From the NCBI RefSeq assembly GCF_002210295.1, contig NZ_MWQH01000002.1:248001-312000 (forward strand): a stretch of DNA of 64,000 nucleotides, written 5' to 3'. The stretch is from Fibrobacter sp. UWB5 (GTDB taxonomy: Bacteria; Fibrobacterota; Fibrobacteria; Fibrobacterales; Fibrobacteraceae). Made by a program: the position numbers and the translations under genes. Positions 51,792 to 60,038 of the stretch are shown one piece after another. The first letter of the stretch is position 1. Each line of letters starts with the position of its first letter. The notes beneath the pieces are model-generated. The model saw nothing but the letters and a program-made list of their open reading frames with translations, was not told where the DNA came from and searched no databases.

Positions 51792-52109
51792 TTAAAATTC
51801 AAAATCGACTGCGCGACGTTCGGTCACGACCTTCTTGACGAAGGAAACGATTGCCAAATGTTCCGGATGGTTCTGGTAAACGTCGAGTGCTGCCTTGGTG
51901 TGGAAGGTGGTGTCGAGTGCAATATCGTATTCCACGTCTCCGTTACCCAGTTCGGCCTTGTTGAAGTTCAAACCCGATTCGATGCTCAAGAGTCCAGGAA
52001 TCTTTCCTGCCAAGGCGTGGAAAGCGTCGACCATCTTCTGGCCGTTTTCTTTTGCGGTAGCACCTTCGGCTTCGCTCTTCAATTTCCAAAAAACAATGTG
52101 ACGGATCAT
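51792..52109 (-). CDS. Dabb (stress-responsive alpha/beta-barrel) family protein
   Basis: 105 residues. 'MIRHIVFWKLK', 'IPGLLSIESGLNFN', 'YDIALDTTFHTKAALDVYQNHPEHLAIVSFVKKV' in parts: the ferredoxin-like Dabb domain, a dimeric alpha+beta barrel. Molecular function is unknown. The ATG overlaps the glycosyltransferase stop by 4 bp. Confidence 0.9.
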   Translation of the reverse strand: MIRHIVFWKLKSEAEGATAKENGQKMVDAFHALAGKIPGLLSIESGLNFNKAELGNGDVEYDIALDTTFHTKAALDVYQNHPEHLAIVSFVKKVVTERRAVDFEF

Positions 52110-53293
52110 GCGTTCCTCTTTTGGTTATAAATTTGTTTGTACAGGTCCAATTGCCGCTTAAAGCAATCGTTCCAGCTGAATTTTTCGGCGTAGGTTCGGG
52201 CGTTTGCTTTCTTTTGGCTCAAGTCCGAACGGTAAAGTTCTACAATGGCATTTGCCAGGGCTTCGGGAGTGCGTTTTTTCAAAACGACGCCTGCACCGGA
52301 GTTCTTCACATGCTCGGCGGCGGCACCGGTGCTTGCGCCAATCTGGGCGTTTCCGCAGGCCATGCTTTCGAGAATCGAAAGGCCGAAGGTTTCCCAGCCC
52401 GAAAGGGCGAGTCCCATGTCTACGCTGGCATAGTGCCTTGCCATTTCATCGATCGACGAAATAAAACCGGCGTATTGAATGTGCGAGTGCTTCTGGACAG
52501 CTTCTTCCACTTGCGGCAGGTAGGGGCCCGTGCCTGCAAAAACGAGGGCCGGTTCACACCCCAGTTTTTCTGCGATCAGCGGGTAGGCGCCCAGCAAGAG
52601 CTCGATTCCCTTTTCTTCGCAAAAACGGTGCGGGAAGAATATGGTGAGGCGTTCCGGCCTTCCGGCTTTCAGTTGCAGAACCAGCTTTTCGTCTCGCTTT
52701 TCGGGCGAAAACATCTGGATGTCGCAACCCAGCGGAATCCAGTGCGATTTCGGCAGGTGATTCTTTTCGAGACGCTTCAGGACTTCGTCGCAAGAAACCT
52801 GGATGCCGTCGAAATGCTTGAATTCCTGCCTGGCGTACCAGAAGGCGACCTTCTTGGCCAAAATGCCTAGCGTACGGCCAAACTTGTTCGTGACCGGGCG
52901 CTGCACGTAGGTGATGGGGAAATCGGCATGCCAGAAACTCAAAAGAATCGCTTCGGGCACCACCTTCTTGGCCACATGGCGCACCATGGTCGGCAAGATA
53001 TAGGGCGAACCGACTTCGATCACTTGGGGCTTGTATTTTTCGAGCACGGGCCTAATCTGCGAAGGCCTCCACATAAAGCGGTATTCCCACTTGCCCGGGA
53101 ATCGATACGCTTCCACGTGCTCGATAATGAGCCCCTTGCTCTTCTGCTCGGTATAAGTCCTGGAATCCGGCATTACGAAAACGGACAGGACTTCTTCCTG
53201 ACTTTCGTAGAAGGCCATTTTCTGCAAATGGTAGCGACGGACGCCGCCGCCGGAAGGACTCCAGAAATTGTTGAAATCGACAATCGTGAACAT
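52106..53293 (-). CDS. GT4-family glycosyltransferase
   Basis: 395 residues, no signal peptide, GT-B fold. The amino end 'IVDFNNFWSPSGGGVRRYHLQK' is the glycine-rich acceptor loop; 'FFPHRFCEEKGIELLLGAYP' starts the nucleotide-sugar domain; 'SGWETFGLSILESMACG' is the E-x7-E donor motif. It transfers a sugar from an NDP-sugar, perhaps in surface glycan or glycolipid synthesis. It overlaps the primase-helicase gene by 1 bp and the Dabb gene by 4 bp. Confidence 0.92.
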   Translation of the reverse strand: MFTIVDFNNFWSPSGGGVRRYHLQKMAFYESQEEVLSVFVMPDSRTYTEQKSKGLIIEHVEAYRFPGKWEYRFMWRPSQIRPVLEKYKPQVIEVGSPYILPTMVRHVAKKVVPEAILLSFWHADFPITYVQRPVTNKFGRTLGILAKKVAFWYARQEFKHFDGIQVSCDEVLKRLEKNHLPKSHWIPLGCDIQMFSPEKRDEKLVLQLKAGRPERLTIFFPHRFCEEKGIELLLGAYPLIAEKLGCEPALVFAGTGPYLPQVEEAVQKHSHIQYAGFISSIDEMARHYASVDMGLALSGWETFGLSILESMACGNAQIGASTGAAAEHVKNSGAGVVLKKRTPEALANAIVELYRSDLSQKKANARTYAEKFSWNDCFKRQLDLYKQIYNQKRNA

Positions 53294-55185
53294 TATTCGA
53301 GCTCGGCTTCTTCTTGCATGCGGTTTGAAGCCGGGTCAATCGAAAGCGTCCCTTGGTAAAGCTGGTTATTGCCGAGGCGCTTGGAATCGACGGTCAGGAA
53401 CATGTTGCCGCCCTTGGATTCGAGCCAGTAAATGGCGTCGGAATCGCGCAGGTAGGCGCGCGGTCCCACGAGTCCCTTTTCGGAATCGATGAGTTCGCCG
53501 CCCAGGAACATCGGAATGTCCAGTGCCTTGTACAGGTCGAGAATGACCGAGGAACGTCTTTCGTGAATATCCGAAAGGTCGGCGTGGTCGGCGACCTTCA
53601 AGTGGTCAATGCCGTCAATGACCACGACCAGGTTCCGGTGTTCCCTGATTTCTTCTTTCAGGTTCTGGAGAAGGACGATGTTGTCAAAGCCGTTTTGGTC
53701 GTCCCAAATTTCAAGGCGGTTGTTGCGCACGAACGCCATCAGATCGCGAGTCGCTTCCAGAATCTTCTGGTTCACGGCTTCGTCTTCGCTCTGCTTGCGA
53801 ACGGTCAGCACCGATTCGCCAATGAGCATGGCTACGAGCCTGTCAAAAATCTGGCGGCGGGGCGTTTCGAGGGCGATGTAGATCAGCTTGAGGTTGGGGT
53901 TGCTTTGGATCAAGTCCAAGGCGAGGCTCGAAAGGAGCGTGGTCTTGAGACCGAAAGGTTTCGAGGACACATAGAAACAGCCGGACTGGATGCCGTCAAT
54001 TTCCTGAGTCAGTTTCGGGAAGGTGTTGAGAGCATAGCCGACGCTTACATCGGGCGGGCAACCCATGGCCGTATCGAAGTTTTCCTTGATGTCCTGCAAC
54101 AGCATGGAACGACGGTGGGTGTGCACGGTGTCGGTTTCCGTTTTTTCGACGAGCGAAAGCAACTGGTCTGCACCGTTTTTGCGAACCACCAGGTCAACCG
54201 TTTCTTCTTTCGGGAGAACGATCGATTTGAATTTCAGGTTGAGGCGGTCTGCCATCTTCAGGTATTTCTGAATGCGGTATTCCTGTTCGCGGCGATCCGC
54301 TTCGCGCCTGAGGATGACGGTCACCGATTCGGCGCCGCAAGCTTTAAGCTTGTACAAGTGGCTCAGGGTAAGTTCCTGGTACATGGTCGAAACTACGCCC
54401 GGAATGCCGGCGAGGTCTGCGGTCAAGGCGTCAAAGAATCCTTCCACGACAATCGGTTTTGTAACGTCGGACTGGATGTTGAACGGAATGTCGCTGGGGC
54501 CCGAGGCATAAGAAACGTAGGTGTGTGGACTGTCGTTTTCGTTAATCACTCGTCCGTAAACAGAATGAATCAGACCCTTGGAATTGCGGGCAGGAATCGT
54601 AATGCGGGGTTCGTGGTAGGCGTCCAGGTTGTCCAGATAGAAACTGATCTGGTGGCGTTCGATTCCCGACATCATGCAGAAACTTACGAACGGTTCCGGG
54701 TCGCCGCTATAATAGCCGATGCCGTAAAGTTGGGCCTGGCCAATGCTCCAGCCGCGAGCGGCCAAGAATTCGGCAGAAGACGGGCTCTTGCAAGCGGCCC
54801 AGTGGCAGTAGCGCACAAAGTTTTCGAGAACCTTGGATTTTTCGCCACCGATTTCCTTAATCCACGGGTGTTCTTCTTGCAGGTCGTGTTCCGGCTCGAG
54901 ATTTCCCAAAAAGTTGACGGCTTCTGCTCGGGCGGCAGGTTCGTCCATGCCGTTAAAACGGCTTCGCATTACAAATTCAACGAGATCGCCCTCGCTTCCG
55001 CACTGCAAGCAGCGGTAACGCCAGTAACCTAGGGCGTCATAAAAGAACAAAGACGTTTCTTCGGGAGAATGAAACGGGCAGCATGCAATCAGGTTTCGGC
55101 CCCAGCGACTTAAAGGGATTCCCAGCTGTCGCGGATGGGTCTTGGCTCGCATGACAATTCCGGCATGTTCTTGGTCAATAATCAT
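53293..55185 (-). CDS. primase-helicase fusion (CHC2 zinc finger, Toprim, RecA/DnaB-like)
   Basis: 630 residues. The zinc finger of DnaG type lies at residues 36-62 (Cys36, His39, Cys59, Cys62: 'CPFHSPEE', 'YRCLQCGSEGD'). A Toprim domain follows with Glu in 'VVEGFFDAL' (about 247) and a diverged 'EADR' where DnaG has DGDR. Residues 390-600 look like a DnaB RecA-like ATPase: 'SSKPFGLKTTLLSS' aligns with the Walker A 'ARPSMGKTT', but the Gly before Lys is Leu; 'LVVVIDGIDHL' is Walker B. The layout is that of T7 gp4/Twinkle. No phage genes surround it. It could be a repair or specialised replication enzyme; full activity is doubtful. Confidence 0.8.
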   Translation of the reverse strand: MIIDQEHAGIVMRAKTHPRQLGIPLSRWGRNLIACCPFHSPEETSLFFYDALGYWRYRCLQCGSEGDLVEFVMRSRFNGMDEPAARAEAVNFLGNLEPEHDLQEEHPWIKEIGGEKSKVLENFVRYCHWAACKSPSSAEFLAARGWSIGQAQLYGIGYYSGDPEPFVSFCMMSGIERHQISFYLDNLDAYHEPRITIPARNSKGLIHSVYGRVINENDSPHTYVSYASGPSDIPFNIQSDVTKPIVVEGFFDALTADLAGIPGVVSTMYQELTLSHLYKLKACGAESVTVILRREADRREQEYRIQKYLKMADRLNLKFKSIVLPKEETVDLVVRKNGADQLLSLVEKTETDTVHTHRRSMLLQDIKENFDTAMGCPPDVSVGYALNTFPKLTQEIDGIQSGCFYVSSKPFGLKTTLLSSLALDLIQSNPNLKLIYIALETPRRQIFDRLVAMLIGESVLTVRKQSEDEAVNQKILEATRDLMAFVRNNRLEIWDDQNGFDNIVLLQNLKEEIREHRNLVVVIDGIDHLKVADHADLSDIHERRSSVILDLYKALDIPMFLGGELIDSEKGLVGPRAYLRDSDAIYWLESKGGNMFLTVDSKRLGNNQLYQGTLSIDPASNRMQEEAELE

Positions 55186-55203
55186 AGGAGTCCTCTTTTA
55201 TAC

Positions 55204-55217
55204 ACTAGAAATCTAGT
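55204..55217. promoter_or_regulatory. palindrome in the primase/ruvC divergent region
   Basis: ACTAGA AA TCTAGT, a perfect 6+6 palindrome, lies 19 bp upstream of the primase-helicase ATG and 46 bp before ruvC. It is a candidate operator shared by both divergent genes. Confidence 0.4.
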
Positions 55218-55225
55218 TATTTCTA

Positions 55226-55254
55226 TTGCGATAGGGTAGTAAATCTTTTTAATT
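55226..55254 (+). promoter_or_regulatory. probable ruvC promoter
   Basis: TTGCGA (55226-55231), 17-bp spacer, TTAATT (55249-55254). The ruvC ATG at 55263 lies 9 nt after the -10 box, so the mRNA may be leaderless; no good ribosome site is present. Confidence 0.45.
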
Positions 55255-55262
55255 TTTAGGGT

Positions 55263-55841
55263 ATGATTGTCCTTGGAATAGATCCCGGTACCATAACGAC
55301 CGGATATGCTTTTATCGAGTCGAACGGGCAGAAAGTAAAGGTCCTCGAGTATGGAACCTTGCATGCTCCGGCGAGCCATGCGCTCGAAGACCGTTTGCTG
55401 CATATCGTTTCCGGGCTCGAAGAATTGCTGGACAAGTACAAGCCTGAATCTTTCGGGATGGAAGGAATCTTTTTTGCGAAGAATGCCAAGAGCGCCTTGG
55501 TGTTGGGGCACATTCGCGGCGCGGTTCTTGTGGCTTGCCGCAAGCGTGGCATGACTTATAGCGAATACAGTCCGCGTGTCGTCAAGCAGGCCGTTACAGG
55601 CGATGGCGGTGCATCCAAGGAACAGGTGGCCAACATGATTTTTGCGCGCCTTGGAATCCAGGGCGGGAATCTTCCGCTGGATGCTTCCGATGCTCTCGCG
55701 ATTGCATGGACTCACGCCAATCCCTCGCCGTTGAACGATGCGGTTTCGAAAGTTCTCGGCAAGAAGAAGGTCGTGCGCAAAAAGAAGGCAACGACCAAGC
55801 AGTGGTTAGATTTGATTGAAAAGATGGGAGGGCTTGTCTAG
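55263..55841 (+). CDS. ruvC: Holliday junction resolvase RuvC
   Basis: 192 residues. Catalytic acids are all present: Asp7 ('GIDPGT'), Glu67 ('MEGIFFAKN'), Asp140 and Asp143 ('LPLDASDALAIA'). 'SPRVVKQAVTGDGGASKEQV' is the DNA-binding segment. It cuts Holliday junctions made during recombination. The carboxy 30 residues are Lys-rich and a little longer than in E. coli. No ruvA or ruvB is adjacent. The stop overlaps the start of the next gene (TAGTG). Confidence 0.96.
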   Translation: MIVLGIDPGTITTGYAFIESNGQKVKVLEYGTLHAPASHALEDRLLHIVSGLEELLDKYKPESFGMEGIFFAKNAKSALVLGHIRGAVLVACRKRGMTYSEYSPRVVKQAVTGDGGASKEQVANMIFARLGIQGGNLPLDASDALAIAWTHANPSPLNDAVSKVLGKKKVVRKKKATTKQWLDLIEKMGGLV

Positions 55842-56515
55842 TGGACTCCAAGATTTGTTACGGCCTTCGACTGGTTGACTCCGCTGATTTTGTCAAGGTT
55901 GACGGTTATATCGTTGACAAAAATGTTCTCGATGATTACAACAAATTAAAAGAAACTTTTGCGAAGTCCGGTTTCGCGCTCCGCATTGAATCGGCTTACC
56001 GCCCGTTTGAACGACAGCTTTCCATTTGGAATCGCAAGGCAAGCGGCGAACTGAAATTGCTTTCCGCCGAAGGACTCCCCATGGAGCGCCCGAGTGATGA
56101 AGAAGAATTGATGTATGCGATTTTAACCTGGTCGGCGCTCCCTGGCGCAAGCCGTCACCATTTGGGGACCGATTTAGACGTGGTCGATGGCAATGCATGC
56201 CCTGCCGGCTACGAGGTGGAACTTACGCCTGCCGAATGTGACGGCATGTTCCGCCCCTTCCATGAAAAGCTGACCGAACTTGTCGGGGCGGGCGAGTCCT
56301 TCGGCTTCGAGCGAGTCTTCGTGCCTGGCCGCGGTAAAATCCAGCCCGAAAAGTGGCACATCGCGCACTTGCCGACCTCGCGCAGGTACCTTGAAAATTT
56401 CTCGCTGAAAGAACTCCGCGCCCTCTACGAGAAAACCGATATTGCCTGCAAATCGGCGCTGCTCGACAATCTCGAAGCGCTCGCCGAAAACTATATCTAC
56501 CCGTATTTCGTGTAG
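55841..56515 (+). CDS. M15-family (VanY/DdpX-like) D,D-peptidase without signal peptide
   Basis: 224 residues, GTG start overlapping the ruvC stop by one base. 'SRHHLGTDLDVVDG' (SxHxxGxxxD; zinc His and Asp) and 'PEKWHIAHLP' (ExxWHxxH) form the peptidase M15 site. These enzymes cleave D-Ala-D-Ala or D-Ala-D-lactate type bonds. No signal peptide or membrane anchor is visible, so action in the cytoplasm is predicted, as in peptidoglycan recycling. The neighbour is an MpaA-like amidase, which supports that view. Confidence 0.87.
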   Translation: MDSKICYGLRLVDSADFVKVDGYIVDKNVLDDYNKLKETFAKSGFALRIESAYRPFERQLSIWNRKASGELKLLSAEGLPMERPSDEEELMYAILTWSALPGASRHHLGTDLDVVDGNACPAGYEVELTPAECDGMFRPFHEKLTELVGAGESFGFERVFVPGRGKIQPEKWHIAHLPTSRRYLENFSLKELRALYEKTDIACKSALLDNLEALAENYIYPYFV

Positions 56516-56534
56516 TCCAATTCTAGAGTAGACC

Positions 56535-57227
56535 ATGAACTTCTCGCCTGAATCCCGCGGAATCTTGCGCTTGCCTCTTGCCGACTACGGCCGCTCCACC
56601 CTTGGCGCGTCCTTGCGTTACATTCCGTGCTCCGGCAAATGCCGCTTGCTTGTGGTCGCCGGAATTCATGGTGAAGAACCCGAAACCACGTTCTTGCTGA
56701 GCCGTGTGCTCCGTGCTTTCGAAAAGCCTTTTGAATCGGTCGCCTTCGTCCTTTGCGCCAATCCCGATGGAGTCACGCTTGGCACCCGCGGAAACGCCAA
56801 CGGGGTAGACCTCAACCGCAATTTCCCGACCTCTAATTGGAACAAGGAACCCGTAGGTTCCCGCTCCATTCTAGAAGCCCCGCGCGATACGCTTCTCTCG
56901 GCTGGTGTTGCTCCCGGAAGTGAACCGGAAACGGCGGCTCTCGTTTCGCTGATTCAACAACTTGCTCCCGCCACAATCCTTTCGATGCATGCGCCTATGG
57001 CCTGTGTCGACGCTCCGGAATGCACCGCCATGGTAGATTCATTGTGCGAAGCATTCGGAGTCCCTTGGCATGCCGACATCGGGTATCCGACTCCCGGCAG
57101 CCTCGGCACTTGGTGCAAGGAACAAAAAAGTCCAGAGTGTATCACCCTGGAACTTCCGAGAATGTCTTTAGAGGCTTTGTTTGACCGCTACGCCCATTCG
57201 TTTGCCGAATGGCTTGAAAACGTCTAG
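56535..57227 (+). CDS. M14-family murein peptide amidase (MpaA-like)
   Basis: 230 residues, no signal peptide. Zinc-carboxypeptidase motifs: 'GIHGEEPE' (HxxE), 'NPDGVTLGTRGNANGVDLNRNFPT', third zinc His in 'ILSMHAP', and the catalytic Glu in 'ITLELPR'. The 'GTRGNANGVDLNRNFP' block is characteristic of MpaA, which splits the gamma-Glu-meso-diaminopimelate bond of murein tripeptide in the cytoplasm. Follows the M15 gene by 19 bp and converges with pssA (4-bp overlap). Confidence 0.88.
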   Translation: MNFSPESRGILRLPLADYGRSTLGASLRYIPCSGKCRLLVVAGIHGEEPETTFLLSRVLRAFEKPFESVAFVLCANPDGVTLGTRGNANGVDLNRNFPTSNWNKEPVGSRSILEAPRDTLLSAGVAPGSEPETAALVSLIQQLAPATILSMHAPMACVDAPECTAMVDSLCEAFGVPWHADIGYPTPGSLGTWCKEQKSPECITLELPRMSLEALFDRYAHSFAEWLENV

Positions 57228-58033
57228 CGGCGTTCCTCGATCTTGTTCTTTTCAGCGTTTTCGATAATCTTTTTACGCTGGACAAGGCCTACCGTAAAGC
57301 CGATCACCAGGTAGCTGGAGCAAAGAATCAGCAGGTATTCCAGAATAAACGGAACTTTTTCCGAAATGAACAGGAATCCGCAGATATAGGTAATTACAAT
57401 AAGGATAGCCTGGCCGATGTTGAACAGCTGGTTCCTGCGCGGCTGGAGCTTGGGCAAGAAGAGCGGGCTCACCATCAAAAGTCCGGTCACAAGCATCACC
57501 AGAACGGGGACGAACATCATGGGACTTTCGGAATTTTCGAACAGGCCGTTTGCCTTCAAGTACACGATCAGGATTGCGTTGATTGCACCTGCAAAGGTGG
57601 ACGGAAGGCCCGAGAAGTGGTGGTGGTAGGTGTCGCTATCGCAGGCGTTGTACTTGGCGAGGCGCATGGCGGCGCAAAGCACGTAAATCGAGAAGGTGAC
57701 AATCAGGAGCGCACCGTTGGCCTGGAACCATTCCGGAGACAATGTCTTATAGGCAAAGAAAATCGTAAAGGCCGGAGCAAGACCGAAGGCAATCAGGTCG
57801 GCAAGGCTGTCGAACTGGGCGCCGAACTCGGAACTTGCATTCACGAGACGGGCGGCAAAGCCATCCAGCTTGTCCAGGAGAACGCTCAAGATAATGAAAT
57901 AGGCACCGGTGCGAATAGGGTCAGAAGTTGTAAAGGAACTGAATGCGCCGGTCACCCAACAGATGGCAAAAACGCCCAGAAGAAAATTCATGCTGGTAAA
58001 CGCATTCGGCAAAATAAAACGAGATTTACCCAT
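57224..58033 (-). CDS. pssA: CDP-diacylglycerol-serine O-phosphatidyltransferase
   Basis: 269 residues from the ATG at 58033, which has GGAGG 5-6 nt upstream; an in-frame GTG at 58045 would put that ribosome site inside the gene. The CDP-alcohol phosphotransferase motif D-G-x2-A-R-x8-G-x3-D-x3-D is intact in 'LDGFAARLVNASSEFGAQFDSLAD'-type arrangement (about residues 71-93). About seven transmembrane helices. It makes phosphatidylserine, the precursor of phosphatidylethanolamine. Confidence 0.93.
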   Translation of the reverse strand: MGKSRFILPNAFTSMNFLLGVFAICWVTGAFSSFTTSDPIRTGAYFIILSVLLDKLDGFAARLVNASSEFGAQFDSLADLIAFGLAPAFTIFFAYKTLSPEWFQANGALLIVTFSIYVLCAAMRLAKYNACDSDTYHHHFSGLPSTFAGAINAILIVYLKANGLFENSESPMMFVPVLVMLVTGLLMVSPLFLPKLQPRRNQLFNIGQAILIVITYICGFLFISEKVPFILEYLLILCSSYLVIGFTVGLVQRKKIIENAEKNKIEERR

Positions 58034-58090
58034 AGGGGCCTCCACTAAGAAGTATCACGCTAAAAATAGTTTTTTTATGGGCTAAAAGCA

Positions 58091-58117
58091 AAAAACGCCC
58101 TGTAAACGGGCGTTTTC
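58091..58117 (-). terminator. terminator of the peptide-binding lipoprotein gene
   Basis: AAAACGCCC/GGGCGTTTT with a 7-nt loop. On the minus strand it continues as TTTTTTGCTTTT, 24 bp after the stop of the gene at 58141-59949. Confidence 0.8.
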
Positions 58118-58140
58118 AAAAGCTGTAAATGCATTTTTTT

Positions 58141-59949
58141 TTATTTGGCTTTGGGCTGCGGAGCGATTTTCCAAAGGCCCTTCACTCCGGCGGCAACCAC
58201 AAGGCTCTGCGGCGGGGCGTACGGGTTTTCTTCGGTCGGGAAATTCGTCCAGTGCTTGGTAGAGAACTGGTAGAACTGCGTGGGGCGGTACATAATCGGA
58301 AGCACCGGAATCGTTTCCATGAAGATCCTGTTCAAGGCTCGGTAGGCTTCGGTGAGTTCCTTTTCGTCGGTGAGAGCCGGGATCTTTTCCAGCAGCTTGT
58401 CCGCTTCTTCGTTCTTGTAGCGGCCCTGGTTAGCGAATGCTTCTTCGCCAATAGGCCTGTAAGAGACGGAGCCCATCACCTGGTCAAAACGGTTCCACGG
58501 AGAGGCTGCCGAAAGTTCGGCTGTCTGGGTCTTCATGGCAAGGTCGAATGTACCGAGGCGCAGGTTCTTGTCCCACACGCTGTAGTCCACGAACTTTTCT
58601 TCGGCGGCAAGACCGATTTCATTGAGGGATTCGACGATGACCTTGATGGCGTCCTCCCAGTCGGTCCAACCCTGCGGGCATTCAATAGTGAAGCTACGGA
58701 CGGGCTGTTTTTTCTTGTCAATCAGCCTTCCGTTATCGTCCCAGCTGTAGCCGGCCTTCGTAAGGATTTCCTTGGCCTTTTCGATATCGTAGGAATATCC
58801 GTACTTGTCGGCGTCTTCCTTGTTGAAATACTTGGATTCGGTACCGAAGGGCAGAATGAACCCGGGCTGAATCACCGGCGTGTAGTTCGAAATGGCGCGA
58901 GCCTTGATCTTTTCGAAGTTGATGGCGTGCATCATGGCGCGACGGAGTTCGACGTCATCGAAAGGAGTACGGGTGTGCGCAATGAAAAGTGTCGTGATGG
59001 AACCGGGCAGGTGGTACGGCTCGTTGCGGCTCCAGGCGCGAATGCTGTCTCTGGCCTTTTCCCAAATACGGGGCAGGAACACAGACGAAATGTCCAAGTT
59101 ACCCTTGGTCATGGCGCTGTTGAACTGGTTGTTGCTGTTGTACAGGGAATGGATGATATACTTGGGAGATGGCTTCTTTCCGCTGAACTTATAGTTGCCC
59201 CAGTACTTGTCGTTACGTTCCAGGACAATCTGGTCGGGGGAATAAGTCTTGAGGTTGTACGGTCCCGAAACCACCGGCATAGAATCGTTCTTGAATTCGG
59301 CAATGCGGTTCATGTCGTAGGTCTTGCCGGACTTCGCCCCCTGGATGAGCGGCTCGAATACGGCCTTCGGGAGAATCGAGGTTTCGGCAATGGCATTCAA
59401 GATAATCAAGGGGTTCTTGTTCTTGCTGAAATGGAACGAAATGTTGTTGCCACCATCGTTGGTGATTTCGCTCAGGAATTGCCAGTTGCCGTGACGCGGC
59501 GTGGGCAGCAAGGAGTCAATCTTGAACGTGTAAAGAACGTCGTCGACGGTAACGGGGGACCCGTTGCTCCAACGCGCCTTGGTGTCCAGGTGAACCGTAA
59601 TCTTGTCTTCGTCACTGGTATAGCTGTTGGCAAGCATGGGCTCGAGTTCGCCGGTCAACTGGTTGTACGCCAGCAGCGACTCGTAGGTAATGCGGCTGTT
59701 GCCGTCGATGGGGAAGTTGGGGTTGTAATCCAACGGGTTGAAAGAAGAAGGCGGCGTCCAGTCAAAACCACCGATATACAGGGTCTCGCTGCGTTCGTAT
59801 TCCGACTGAACCTTGTCCTGAGCAGGTTTGGTTTCTTCGTTACAGCCGATAACGAAGAACGCCCCAAGAGCGGATGCCAGAGTGAAAAAATATCGAGCAC
59901 GAAGTTTAACCGTGCATCCCAAAGAATTCTTTATATTCCCATAATCCAT
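58141..59949 (-). CDS. ABC transporter substrate-binding lipoprotein, family 5 (oligopeptide type)
   Basis: 602 residues. A long basic amino end is followed by a hydrophobic stretch and lipobox 'VIGC' (Cys about 36). 'YESLLAYNQLTGELEPMLANSYTS', 'VHLDTKARWSNGSPVTVDDVLYTF', 'RRAMMHAINFEKI' and 'LDKKKQPVRSFTIECPQG'-type segments are diagnostic of SBP_bac_5 proteins (OppA/DppA). It captures peptides or similar ligands in the periplasm for an ABC importer whose permease and ATPase genes are not in this window. Confidence 0.92.
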   Translation of the reverse strand: MDYGNIKNSLGCTVKLRARYFFTLASALGAFFVIGCNEETKPAQDKVQSEYERSETLYIGGFDWTPPSSFNPLDYNPNFPIDGNSRITYESLLAYNQLTGELEPMLANSYTSDEDKITVHLDTKARWSNGSPVTVDDVLYTFKIDSLLPTPRHGNWQFLSEITNDGGNNISFHFSKNKNPLIILNAIAETSILPKAVFEPLIQGAKSGKTYDMNRIAEFKNDSMPVVSGPYNLKTYSPDQIVLERNDKYWGNYKFSGKKPSPKYIIHSLYNSNNQFNSAMTKGNLDISSVFLPRIWEKARDSIRAWSRNEPYHLPGSITTLFIAHTRTPFDDVELRRAMMHAINFEKIKARAISNYTPVIQPGFILPFGTESKYFNKEDADKYGYSYDIEKAKEILTKAGYSWDDNGRLIDKKKQPVRSFTIECPQGWTDWEDAIKVIVESLNEIGLAAEEKFVDYSVWDKNLRLGTFDLAMKTQTAELSAASPWNRFDQVMGSVSYRPIGEEAFANQGRYKNEEADKLLEKIPALTDEKELTEAYRALNRIFMETIPVLPIMYRPTQFYQFSTKHWTNFPTEENPYAPPQSLVVAAGVKGLWKIAPQPKAK

Positions 59950-60038
59950 ATCATAAATTTAGTGTGTTTTTAACAAAAAAACCACCAAAATTTGTTTACA
60001 AGATAAGAAAAATACCCTTTTTCAGGGCATTTTCGGGA

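Noticed and set aside
53293-55185. Housekeeping DnaG primase
   Set aside because: The helicase-like carboxy half and the changed Toprim residues do not fit the replicative primase; rpoD and rpsU are not adjacent.
58129-59973. Plus-strand frame of 614 codons opposite the substrate-binding protein gene
   Set aside because: It is composition-driven; the minus-strand gene has a lipobox and SBP family motifs.
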